Source: Thiodiazotropha sp040506705 (GTDB lineage Bacteria > Pseudomonadota > Gammaproteobacteria > Chromatiales > Chromatiaceae). Taken from it: DNA of 64,000 nucleotides. Positions 13,164 through 21,027 of this stretch are shown here, piece by piece. Position numbers and translations under genes: made by a program. Position 1 is the first letter of the stretch; each line of letters starts with the position of its first letter. Under the pieces are notes generated by a model. That model was not told the origin of the DNA. It worked only from the letters and a program-made list of their open reading frames with translations, and searched no databases. The DNA is taken from positions 1-64,000 of the forward strand of contig JBEVWG010000051.1 in assembly GCA_040506705.1 (NCBI GenBank), in the 5' to 3' direction.

Positions 13164-15610
13164 ATTCGCTCTATCTTCCCTATACGCTTAAGATCAGTGC
13201 GCTGCTACTTTTGGTTGAGTCACTGTTGGTAGGCACTTTGCTTTACATAGGCATTGCCAACCACGAGCAATTTTTGCATGACGACATAAAAAGAGAGTCG
13301 GACACGCTTGCCACATTGCTGGATATCTCTCTAGCACCTTCGGTGATGACTCAGGATATGGCTCAGGCTCAGTTGCAGATGGAACAGATCCTGCGAAAGG
13401 AGCGCTTAAACTATCTGCTGCTAGAGGATGATCGGGGCCGCGTGTTGGCCAGCTCTGGAATCATCTCAACTGCCCCCCTTCCTGAGGCTGATCGAATTCC
13501 TAGCCTCTGGTTGGCCGACGGCAGCTACGATTTCATCGCACCCATCCAGCTCGAAGGCGTACTCTATGGCAGAATCCATGTGGGAATGGGGCTGAAACGC
13601 TACCAGGATCTGATGGAGCAGTGGTTGAGCCACTCCCTGCTGGCAGCCGCTGTTATTTTACTGATCAGTCTGGGGCTTTTCCTGTTATTCGGCCAAATCT
13701 TCAGGCGCCCCCTACGCAATCTTACCGAGGCCAGTCGTCGGCTTGCCGATGGCCATCTCGGTGTGCGTGTAGTAAAAAAGAGTCAGGATGAGATCGGGCA
13801 GCTCACCGATGCCTTCAATAGCATGTCCATGCGTATCGAGCAACAAATGGGTGAGCTGCGCATGCGGGAACGTCGTATTGATGAAGAGCGTGCTTTCTTG
13901 CAACGGGTAATTGACGGAGTCAACGATCCCATCATGGTCATAGATCTGGACTACCATGTACTGCTGGAAAACATCGCCGCAAAAAATCACCATGGTGTGG
14001 TTCAGGGCGAAAAGCTCTGCTTTCGGCTCACACACAAAAGAGATACACCCTGCAACAGTCTTGACCACCCCTGTCCTGTAGAGCAACTGAAGGCGACACT
14101 TAACCCTCAACTCGTCATCCACGAACACAAAGACCAGATGGGACAGTCTCAGCTGTTCGAAGTGATGGCCTCACCCATGTTGGATGCCAGTGGTAATCTT
14201 ACGGGCATTATTGAAAGCCATCGGGATATCACCGATCGTCAAAAGATGCAGCTGGCAATCCTGGATAAGGATGCACGGATTCAGCATTTGGTAAACCATG
14301 ACCAACTAACGGGTTTGGCAAACCGAACCCTTTTTAATGATCGCCTAGAGCACGCGCTGAAGAGTATTGAACGCAACGACGACATGGTGAGTGTCGTGAT
14401 GTTCGATCTCGATCGCTTCAAGACTTTCAATGAAAGCCTGGGGCTTTCGAACGGAGATCGGTTACTGAAGCAGGTCGCAGAGCGGCTGCTCGGGGCAATG
14501 CGCGGCAGCGACTCGGTAGCACGTATTGGTAGTGATGAGTTTGCGATACTCCTTGATCGACTGAAAGATTTGGAAGGGGTAATGGCCGCTCTCAGGAAAC
14601 TCTCTGATATATTTCTAAAGCCAGTGATATTCAACAATGAAGAGTATGTTTTCACGGTCAGCACCGGCGTTGCGGTAGCACCCATGGACAGTCGTTTCGC
14701 TTTGGATCTGATTAACTGTGCAGAGATCGCTCTGCACCAGGCGAAGGAGCAGGAAAGCGGAGGTCAGGTGCGGTTCTATACCTCTGAAATGAACCGACAG
14801 ATTAACCAACAACTCCAAATAGAGTCCTCCTTGCGTAACGCTGTGGAGCGTCGCGAAATGCGCCTTTTTTACCAGCCACAAATCACGTTAAAGGACGGGC
14901 AGCTACAAGGTTTTGAGGCACTACTGCGCTGGCAGCACCCGGAGAAAAAGCTTATTGGTCCCGACCAGTTCATTCACATTGCCGAGCGTACAGGTTATAT
15001 CATTGCCATTGGTCGCTGGGTGCTGAAGGAAGCGTGCAAGCAACTCAACCTTTGGCAACAAGCGGGCTCACCCAAATTGCGGATGGCGGTAAACCTCTCG
15101 ACGCGCCAGTTTCGCGATGCCTCATTGGTTGAGATGGTTGGCTCTGTTCTGCAAGAGACTGGGATCAACCCAGCAGATCTGGAGCTTGAGATCACCGAGA
15201 GTATGATTATGGAGAACGTAGATGCGGCAATTGCAATCATGGATGAATTGAACCGTTTAGGTGTACGCTTCTCAATCGACGACTTTGGCACTGGTTACTC
15301 CTCCCTGAGCTACCTGAAACGCTTTCCCATTTCCACGCTCAAGATCGATCGCACCTTCATTCACGATATTGTCCACGACCAGAACGACTCCATCATCTCG
15401 ACTGCAATCATCTCACTGGGCCACAACATGGGTATGAGAGTAATCGCTGAGGGGGTTGAGGATGAGGAGCAAGCAGGTATTCTCCGCCAGTCAGGCTGTG
15501 ATGAAGCACAGGGCTTTCTTTATGGTCGTCCTGTGGATGCAAAGGACATTAACCTAGATGATGGGGCTTACCCTCAGAACGGAGCTGTGATACTGACAGG
15601 GTCGGAGTAG
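13160..15610 (+). CDS. Membrane HAMP-PAS-GGDEF-EAL c-di-GMP protein
   Basis: Order: TM helix (residues about 10-30), periplasmic segment, TM (about 155-175), HAMP, PAS (about 245-350), GGDEF, EAL. The cyclase signature is GSDEF with an RGSD I-site five residues upstream, so synthesis may be weakened. The phosphodiesterase half looks complete: FEALLRW, NLSTRQ, DDFGTGYSS and KIDRTF. The PAS domain contains a cluster of Cys with His (LCFRLTHKRDTPC, then HPCPVE) that could bind metal or sense redox state. The GTG start overlaps the PhnD-like gene by four bases, so the two are translationally coupled. Likely role: binding-protein-controlled c-di-GMP turnover. Confidence 0.92.
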   Translation: MNSLYLPYTLKISALLLLVESLLVGTLLYIGIANHEQFLHDDIKRESDTLATLLDISLAPSVMTQDMAQAQLQMEQILRKERLNYLLLEDDRGRVLASSGIISTAPLPEADRIPSLWLADGSYDFIAPIQLEGVLYGRIHVGMGLKRYQDLMEQWLSHSLLAAAVILLISLGLFLLFGQIFRRPLRNLTEASRRLADGHLGVRVVKKSQDEIGQLTDAFNSMSMRIEQQMGELRMRERRIDEERAFLQRVIDGVNDPIMVIDLDYHVLLENIAAKNHHGVVQGEKLCFRLTHKRDTPCNSLDHPCPVEQLKATLNPQLVIHEHKDQMGQSQLFEVMASPMLDASGNLTGIIESHRDITDRQKMQLAILDKDARIQHLVNHDQLTGLANRTLFNDRLEHALKSIERNDDMVSVVMFDLDRFKTFNESLGLSNGDRLLKQVAERLLGAMRGSDSVARIGSDEFAILLDRLKDLEGVMAALRKLSDIFLKPVIFNNEEYVFTVSTGVAVAPMDSRFALDLINCAEIALHQAKEQESGGQVRFYTSEMNRQINQQLQIESSLRNAVERREMRLFYQPQITLKDGQLQGFEALLRWQHPEKKLIGPDQFIHIAERTGYIIAIGRWVLKEACKQLNLWQQAGSPKLRMAVNLSTRQFRDASLVEMVGSVLQETGINPADLELEITESMIMENVDAAIAIMDELNRLGVRFSIDDFGTGYSSLSYLKRFPISTLKIDRTFIHDIVHDQNDSIISTAIISLGHNMGMRVIAEGVEDEEQAGILRQSGCDEAQGFLYGRPVDAKDINLDDGAYPQNGAVILTGSE

Positions 15611-15718
15611 AGAGCTCACGTTCTGATGCAGAAGCTATTATTAAGATGAGTGGTAAATAATTTAATGATGGTATTGGTGAAGTGGGAAGTCCAGCTTACC
15701 ATTTAGGAGGCCCAGGCT

Positions 15719-16018
15719 ATGCTAGTAACTTTTTCAACGCCTGCCTATGCAGACATTACCCTGTTTGGTGACGTGGCAGTCTCGCTGCTAAAAATGATGG
15801 GGCATAGTGGCACAGTACCCAGTGCTCTCCTTGCTGAAGATGTACAAGCTGCGCTTGAGCAGCTGCAGGCAGCAATCGAGCGTGAAGGTGAGCATTTAAC
15901 GACACAAGAAGATGATGATGAAACTGCTGTTACACTTTCGCAACGCGCCTTGCCGGTAATCGAATTACTTAAAGCAGCTAAAAAGGAAAAATGTAATGTT
16001 ATGTGGGATAGATACTGA
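15719..16018 (+). CDS. DUF1840 family protein
   Basis: A protein of 99 residues matching DUF1840: MLVTFSTPAYADITLFGDVA followed by LLKMMGHSGTVPSALLAEDV, an acidic linker and a final helix. TTAGGAGG lies about nine bases before the ATG. Despite the 'AYAD' string the family is cytoplasmic and of unknown function. It follows the GGDEF/EAL gene by 108 bases on the same strand; a functional link is not evident. Confidence 0.88.
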   Translation: MLVTFSTPAYADITLFGDVAVSLLKMMGHSGTVPSALLAEDVQAALEQLQAAIEREGEHLTTQEDDDETAVTLSQRALPVIELLKAAKKEKCNVMWDRY

Positions 16019-16158
16019 ACACTACCTGGTAGACTGACCCGGGATTTTAAATCTGTAGTAGAAATCGGGTATTGTGGGGTTTACTCTGATTGGATTATTC
16101 TTATCTAAACTCACTGCTATTCCATTAACTCTCAATCACTCAAAAGCAGGCATTCAAG

Positions 16159-16196
16159 CCCCTCGCCCTTGACGGGAGAGGGGTTGGGGAGAGGGT
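16159..16196. repeat. GC-rich intergenic palindromic repeat, unit 1
   Basis: The stretch around CCCCTCGCCCTTGACGGGAG and GGGGTTGGGGAGAGGG is the common 'CCCTCTCCC...GGGAGAGGG' intergenic repeat type. The second unit at 16293 has the opposite orientation, making an inverted pair about 95 bases apart. No coding content. Confidence 0.6.
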
Positions 16197-16292
16197 GTGC
16201 GTCAAGCGCTTAATGAAACTGAAACGTATGCGGCACGATCCGATCAATCCTTGTCATACTGAGTGATGACCTGGATGATTGTGCTGTTTAAA

Positions 16293-16337
16293 CTCCCCCT
16301 CTCCCCCAGCCCCTCTCCCGCGAGGGGAGAGGGGAGT
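16293..16337. repeat. GC-rich intergenic palindromic repeat, unit 2 (inverted)
   Basis: CCCCCTCTCCCCCAGCCCC followed by TCTCCCGCGAGGGGAGA; the latter folds on itself. In reverse complement it matches unit 1. The pair flanks about 95 bases and resembles a BIME-like arrangement. Confidence 0.6.
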
Positions 16338-16371
16338 AAAAAAATTCCAGCGCACTACGCTTATATCAGGC

Positions 16372-16536
16372 ATGCTGTTCATTTGTTATTTTCTGACCTT
16401 CATTCTCTGTTGCGTTATGCTTTTAGTCCCTAGTATTTTACTTGATAGGGAGTATATCGGTGTAATGATCTCGTTTGTATGGCTGGCAGTTGCGGGATCA
16501 GTCTCATACACTTCCAGTGATGCTCTCTTAAGTTAA
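16372..16536 (+). CDS. Possible 54-residue membrane peptide
   Basis: From the ATG at 16372 the frame gives two hydrophobic helices (FICYFLTFILCCVMLLVP and VMISFVWLAVAGSV) separated by LLDREYIG. The frame is open further upstream but there it reads through the GC-rich repeat, so the longer form is unlikely. No clear binding site is seen. It converges with the interrupted gene on the other strand. Weakly supported. Confidence 0.3.
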   Translation: MLFICYFLTFILCCVMLLVPSILLDREYIGVMISFVWLAVAGSVSYTSSDALLS

Positions 16537-17184
16537 GGTTTTACTTTTATCATCCACAGGCAGAATGGCATCGTCAGCAGTCAGCTTGCGTCTGACAACA
16601 GAGGAGAGAACAATACGCTCAAGGTTGCCTGAGTCGGTAAGAAAAAAATCCTCCAGGATGCCGTAGTAGAGATAGGTAGCTTCTACCTGTTGTACGGTAA
16701 CAGCTAACTTTACAAAATCGGCTTCATCACCCTCATCGTTAAAGCCTTTGAAGAGATAGAACCAGGGTGTGTCGAAACGAAAGAACTCACTTAGGAGAGG
16801 ATGCCTGTCCAGCTTGTTTTTAATCACCAGTTTCTGTGCTGATGTGCCAAGCAGATAGGCGCCGATATAGATTGTTATCAGATAGGTGATAAAGGCAGGC
16901 GTATGGACTGCAGATCTGTTGATGGTAAGTTCAAGCAAATCGCCACGGGCAGCAGTAAAGAGGGTCAGAAATATCTGGTAGTCAATCGATATCGGTGAGA
17001 ATATTTTTGCTAGCTAAAGCCAGATGGAATGCAAGAGGATCGCTAAGATCAGACTTTTAACGGTTTCGGAAGTGAAGGGTCTGTTGTCTAACTGAGTTCT
17101 TTCGGACCTTGTAAAAGCACCGCGAAATATAAACCCTGGGAGAATCAGGAGGAAAGTAAGCAGAGCGGGAAATGCAAGGTTCAC
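16528..17184 (-). pseudogene. Membrane protein gene interrupted by an in-frame amber codon
   Basis: Reading from a GTG at 17184, the protein begins with a membrane helix (LAFPALLTFLLILPGFIFRG), continues TRSERTQLDNRPFTSETVKS and a second hydrophobic helix, then hits TAG at 17014-17016 (codon 57). The same frame continues without a shift through 162 further codons with good protein character, including another membrane helix and FFRFDTPWFYLFKGF. So a single base change (for example from CAG or TGG) has split one 218-residue gene. The downstream piece alone can start at a TTG (136 residues). Family not recognised. A 50-residue ORF lies 21 bases upstream. Confidence 0.6.
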
Positions 17185-17205
17185 GCTATCAGCCTGGGAA
17201 GGTGA

Positions 17206-17358
17206 TCAGTCTGTCTTTTTGTTGTTGCGTACGGGTACTATGCGGATTCTCTTTTCGCCTTTTTTGACAGTATCAGACTTCCCGGCAATCCAATCATGGA
17301 ATGCGTCTGGATTTGTCTTTCTCAGCTTGCGAAAGTTGTCTGATTGCAATGCCTTCAT
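17206..17358 (-). CDS. Small basic protein, 50 residues, unknown
   Basis: ATG opens MKALQSDNFRKLRKTNPDAF and ends with a very basic tail (KKGEKRIRIVPVRNNKKTD). GGGAAAG lies about six bases upstream. The composition (Lys/Arg-rich, one Trp, no Cys) suits a nucleic-acid or ribosome-associated peptide, but no family is recognised. It precedes the interrupted membrane protein gene on the same strand with a 21-base gap, so the two may form one operon. Confidence 0.45.
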   Translation of the reverse strand: MKALQSDNFRKLRKTNPDAFHDWIAGKSDTVKKGEKRIRIVPVRNNKKTD

Positions 17359-17580
17359 AGTTAGCTTTCCCAGTCTCAGTATGCGTCCTTAGTCAGACAA
17401 GTATAGCGGGTTATCATGCTGAAAAGAGTTTGAGAAATAGCTCCTGTAGTTGATATGGGGAGTTGATTATGAATTTAAAAACATATGTATCTCAGGGTAT
17501 ATGAAATGCTAATCTCGATTTTGAAGGGTGAGGTGTGCTCTAACTTATTAAAAATTGAGGGAAAAGATCGCGAGTTGGTT

Positions 17581-18954
17581 TTATATTCTGGCTTGTAGTT
17601 TATTCAATATCACCCTGACTCTAAGTCCCCCCTCAGGGCGGTTACTGAGTGACAGCTCGCCGCCATGGCCGAGCACAATAGTGTTGGCGACCGCAAGACC
17701 TAATCCAGTGCCTCCGGTATCCCGGTTACGGGAGGCTTCAAGCCGGAAAAACGGAGCCAGAACAGCCTTCAGGTGTTGATCCGCTATACCTGGGCCATTG
17801 TCTTCAATGTCGATGATGACCCGCTCCGAGGAGGAGGTTAATGTTGCAACTGCACTACCCCCATATTTAAGAGCGTTATCGATCAGGTTGTTAAAGGCTC
17901 GCCTCAAGGCAACGGGGCGGCAGATAAAGTTGAGCCGTTCTGGTCCCTGGTAGCTCGTCTCGCCACCTAAATCGGCATGGTCGTCGACAAGGCTCTGTAT
18001 TAGAGCGGCCAGATCTGTGCTGCGGGCCTGTTCATCAGCTGCTTCATCACGAGCGTAGCTGAGTGTATCGGAGAGAATGGCTTCCATCTCTGTAAGTGTG
18101 GCCAGGGTCTTCTCCTGCATCTCAGGATCTTCGATATATTCTGCTCGCAGCCTGAGGGTGGTAATAGGGGTTTTTAAATCGTGGGATACAGCAGCCAGCA
18201 GTCGTGAACGGTCGCTGATCTGTCGCTCCAGGCGCTCCTGCATAAGATTGAAGGCATGAATGGTTTTGCGTACCTCCTTTGGTCCCTTTTCAGGGATTGG
18301 GGGTTGAGGTTGTCCCAATCCTAATCGTTCTGCTGCTCCAGCCAGTTGGGCCATCGGGTTTGCCATCCGTCGTGCGATCAGCAGGCCGATAGTGATGAGC
18401 AGAACCAGATAGAGAAAAAGTAACTGTAGGGTTTTACTCTCCCAGGGGGGTACGTTTTTGAAATGATTGGTGCTGAAATTCAGCCAGGTTTGATCCTTCA
18501 GTCGGATTGATATGTCGATTGATTTTAGCGGTCTTCGTTTTGGGTGAGGGGTGTTCTCTTCTGTCTTGGCTGTTTTCGCCTGCTGATCGAAATCAATACG
18601 TACTCGTATTGCGGATTTAGTCTTCAGATTTAGTGCTCTTCTCAGGTGATGAGCAATCTTCTTTTCAATCGGATCGCTGGGCTGGCGATCTATCCGCGGC
18701 TGATTGGTGAGACTTATATCCTCATGCTTCTCTGCAATCCGCTCGATGATGCGTGTCCGTTCATTCTCATTGGCATCACTCAGAAGGCGTGCCACAGTGG
18801 CAACCCTTTCTAGGTGGCGGAACCGGTTATGCTCATCGAAGCGCTTGCTGCGTTCATCGTGCAGCAGTACGGCACTGCCTAAAATAAGCAGTAGTGTAGT
18901 GCCAATGAGTAGCGCAAGAGTGCGCCCTGCGAGTGAATCAGGCCAGAGACGCAT
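17581..18954 (-). CDS. Sensor histidine kinase (EnvZ-like architecture)
   Basis: Two membrane helices (about residues 10-30 and 175-195 counted from the chosen ATG) flank a basic periplasmic domain. HAMP follows, then the phosphoacceptor motif AAVSHDLKTPITTLRLR, and an ATPase domain with NLIDNALKYGG (N box), DNGPGI (G1) and GGTGLGLAV (G2). All key residues are present. The ATG at 18954 overlaps the end of the response regulator by 17 bases, as expected for a coupled pair; a longer frame upstream would overlap much more. The divergent PepSY-like and DUF4405 genes are plausible targets. Confidence 0.93.
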   Translation of the reverse strand: MRLWPDSLAGRTLALLIGTTLLLILGSAVLLHDERSKRFDEHNRFRHLERVATVARLLSDANENERTRIIERIAEKHEDISLTNQPRIDRQPSDPIEKKIAHHLRRALNLKTKSAIRVRIDFDQQAKTAKTEENTPHPKRRPLKSIDISIRLKDQTWLNFSTNHFKNVPPWESKTLQLLFLYLVLLITIGLLIARRMANPMAQLAGAAERLGLGQPQPPIPEKGPKEVRKTIHAFNLMQERLERQISDRSRLLAAVSHDLKTPITTLRLRAEYIEDPEMQEKTLATLTEMEAILSDTLSYARDEAADEQARSTDLAALIQSLVDDHADLGGETSYQGPERLNFICRPVALRRAFNNLIDNALKYGGSAVATLTSSSERVIIDIEDNGPGIADQHLKAVLAPFFRLEASRNRDTGGTGLGLAVANTIVLGHGGELSLSNRPEGGLRVRVILNKLQARI

Positions 18955-19672
18955 GACTTGAATCCACTTTAGGGGCAAACAGATAGCCGCCGCCACGTAC
19001 GGTTTTAATGATCTGTGGGTTACGGGGCTGGTCTCGAAGCTTACGACGCAGGCGACTTACGAGGGTGTCGATGGCACGGTCAAAGGCACGGGCTTCCCGT
19101 CCTCTGGCCAGGTCGAGCAGTTGGTCGCGGGAGAGTACCCGTCCTGGACGGGTTACAAGCGCCATGAGTAAGGTGAATTCTGCAGTACTCAAGGGTACCA
19201 GGGTCTGCTCCGGATCGATCAGCTCACGCGCTACGGGCAGCAGTGTCCACCCAAGAAAGGTAAGTCGTTGCGGCGCCTCCTCATGAGTCTGCTCAGGTAT
19301 AGAGCTCATTCGGCGTAATACCGCTTTGATACGTGCCAGAAGCTCTCTTGGATTAAAGGGTTTTGCCAGGTAGTCATCAGCCCCCATCTCCAGGCCGATG
19401 ATTCGGTCGGTCTCTTCGCCCATTGCAGTCAGCATGATGACAGGCGTGTTCGACTCAGCGCGTAAGTTACGACACAGGGTCAGGCCATCCTCACCCGGCA
19501 TCATCAGATCCAGGACGATAAGATCAATGGCGGCATCCTTGAGACGTTTCTTCATCTCAGTTCCATTGGATGCTGTAGTAACCCTGAGGCCGTGATCGGT
19601 GAGAAAGCGCTGCACCAAGGTGCGGATCTCCTGGTGATCATCGACAACTAAGATGTGTGGTTGACTCTTCAT
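18938..19672 (-). CDS. OmpR-family response regulator
   Basis: The receiver domain has the acidic pocket VVDDH (Asp11, Asp12), phosphoacceptor Asp55 in IVLDLMMPGEDG, and the conserved Thr and Lys (MLTA, LAKPFNPREL). The C-terminal winged helix (about residues 140-232) contains LSTAEFTLLMALV and DTLVSRLRRKLRD with TVRGGGYLF. Length 244 is normal. It is the first gene of the two-component operon and is divergent from the exported PepSY-like gene, so the 180-base gap between them probably holds its binding sites. Confidence 0.95.
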   Translation of the reverse strand: MKSQPHILVVDDHQEIRTLVQRFLTDHGLRVTTASNGTEMKKRLKDAAIDLIVLDLMMPGEDGLTLCRNLRAESNTPVIMLTAMGEETDRIIGLEMGADDYLAKPFNPRELLARIKAVLRRMSSIPEQTHEEAPQRLTFLGWTLLPVARELIDPEQTLVPLSTAEFTLLMALVTRPGRVLSRDQLLDLARGREARAFDRAIDTLVSRLRRKLRDQPRNPQIIKTVRGGGYLFAPKVDSSHASLA

Positions 19673-19716
19673 AGGCTCAGTTTAAGGGAAGATATCCCTA
19701 GCGGAAAGAAGATTTG

Positions 19717-19731
19717 TGACAGTTTGTGTCA
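19717..19731. promoter_or_regulatory. Candidate operator palindrome TGACA-N5-TGTCA
   Basis: TGACA GTTTG TGTCA is a perfect inverted repeat 45 bases upstream of the response regulator start and in the intergenic gap shared with the PepSY-like gene. OmpR-type regulators more often use direct repeats, so the assignment to this regulator is tentative. Confidence 0.35.
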
Positions 19732-19853
19732 ACAGCCAGATATGCCACTGCTTGTTACAAAACAGAGGTTTTCTGCCAATGAAGCGACACACTCTTCGTC
19801 TTAAATAGAAGTCGTCAACAAGACAAAGTAACTTCAACGATGAGGAGTTTGAA

Positions 19854-20243
19854 ATGAACAAAGGTTTAAAAGTTACCATTATTTCTGCAGTAGTCGCTAC
19901 TTCTGGAATGTTTGCACTAGCCTCCTCGGCCGATGCTGGCTGGGGCGGTAGAAAAGGCAATTGTGATCGTGGGGCTATGAGTGGTGCTCCAGGAATGATG
20001 CAGGGAAAAGGCAATTTCGGCCCTGCAATGGATCGTGACCTGGATTTGACAGCGGACGAAGCAAAAACCCTGGTAGCCGCAAGATTGATCATGCGAGGCA
20101 ATGATCGTTTGAAAGTCGGTCAGGTCACAACGCAGGATGAGGATACTTACCTGGTGGATATCGTAACCGTAGATGATTCACTGGTTCGCCAAGTGGAAGT
20201 CGATCGTGACAATGGTCTTCCACGTCGTGGTGGCAAACGTTAA
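19854..20243 (+). CDS. Exported PepSY-like periplasmic protein
   Basis: A classic signal peptide (MNKGLKVTIISAVVATSG, cleavage after ASSADA) leads to a Gly/Met-rich linker and a domain with LTADEAKTLVAARLI, KVGQVTTQDEDTYLVDIV and VRQVEVDRDNGLP, which has the helix-strand-strand pattern and closing D-x-x-T/N-G of PepSY domains. GAGGAG lies nine bases before the ATG. It is divergent from a two-component operon and followed by a DUF4405 membrane gene. A small periplasmic protein regulating or cooperating with a membrane redox protein is plausible; the function is not established. Confidence 0.75.
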   Translation: MNKGLKVTIISAVVATSGMFALASSADAGWGGRKGNCDRGAMSGAPGMMQGKGNFGPAMDRDLDLTADEAKTLVAARLIMRGNDRLKVGQVTTQDEDTYLVDIVTVDDSLVRQVEVDRDNGLPRRGGKR

Positions 20244-20249
20244 GTGGTA

Positions 20250-20272
20250 TACGACCCGCTTTGCGGGTCGTA
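20250..20272 (+). other. Intergenic hairpin between PepSY-like and DUF4405 genes
   Basis: TACGACCCGC and GCGGGTCGTA pair perfectly around a TTT loop. There is no following T-run, so it is more likely an mRNA-stabilising or attenuating hairpin that sets the ratio between the two genes than a full terminator. Confidence 0.5.
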
Positions 20273-20294
20273 GTAATAACAGAGTGAGTTATCA

Positions 20295-20792
20295 ATGAAG
20301 AATATAAATACCCGAAAATGGTCGACACCTGTAATTATCGGGGCAGGCCTGTTTGTAGCCGTCTCTGGCGTGCTGATGTTTTTTGGCATACATAATCCGG
20401 TAGAGCTGGCTCATGAGTGGATCGGTTTACTGTTTGCTGTAGGTATTGTGTTACATGTACTTAATCATTGGAGCGCCTTTAGGAACTATTTTACTAAACG
20501 AATGGGTCTCTCATTGGTAGGTGCTGTAGCGATTGTCAGCAGTGCATTTATTGTTGTCTCTTCAACCCAGCAAGGCGGTAGTCCAATGATGAGAATTGTG
20601 AATAGTCTTGAGGCTTCACCGCTATCGGAAGTTGCACCACTTTTGGATGAGACTACTGAGAGTGTTGTTACAAGATTTCAAGCGGCAGGCTTTAGAGTGG
20701 ATGGATCTGAAAGCACTATAAGAGAGATAGCTGTAGTCAATGGAAGTGAGCCAAGAGCATTGATAAAGCTGTTGTTTAGTGAAAAGAGTTAG
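20295..20792 (+). CDS. DUF4405 domain membrane protein
   Basis: The N-terminal half has three to four membrane helices carrying several histidines (GIHNPVELAHEW, IVLHVLNHW), the pattern of the DUF4405 family, which resembles small b-type cytochrome-like membrane proteins. The C-terminal 70 residues (about 95-165) are soluble and contain LEASPLSEVAPLLDE and FQAAGFRVDGSES, a separate small domain. GAGTG-like sequence precedes the ATG. It lies 51 bases after the PepSY-like gene with a hairpin between. Heme binding and a redox role are inference from family pattern. Confidence 0.8.
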   Translation: MKNINTRKWSTPVIIGAGLFVAVSGVLMFFGIHNPVELAHEWIGLLFAVGIVLHVLNHWSAFRNYFTKRMGLSLVGAVAIVSSAFIVVSSTQQGGSPMMRIVNSLEASPLSEVAPLLDETTESVVTRFQAAGFRVDGSESTIREIAVVNGSEPRALIKLLFSEKS

Positions 20793-20985
20793 TGGATTGT
20801 TGTTGCAATAACTTTACCTGGTCAGCAATGACCCTCAGTTGAGCACTTGCCTGAATTGCAAGCATCTCGTCGGCCTGGCTTATCTCTTGCGCCAGGTCGA
20901 CAAGATTGAAGGCTGGTGCAAGTCTGCTGACTGGATAGGGTGAGAGATTGTCGGGTCTGCCGTTCTCGTCGTTTTTTTCATTCAT
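20776..20985 (-). CDS. Small hypothetical protein, DUF2452-like
   Basis: A protein of 69 residues: polar N-terminus, then YPVSRLAPAFNLVDLAQEIS and a long helix ending AQLRVIADQVKLLQQQ. The pattern is reminiscent of the DUF2452 family, but I hold that only loosely. It is cytoplasmic. Its 3' end overlaps the DUF4405 gene by 17 bases, tail to tail. Confidence 0.6.
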   Translation of the reverse strand: MNEKNDENGRPDNLSPYPVSRLAPAFNLVDLAQEISQADEMLAIQASAQLRVIADQVKLLQQQSTNSFH

Positions 20986-21027
20986 AAGTCAATTAATCCA
21001 GATGGCGTCTCAAATCATTCTGGCATT

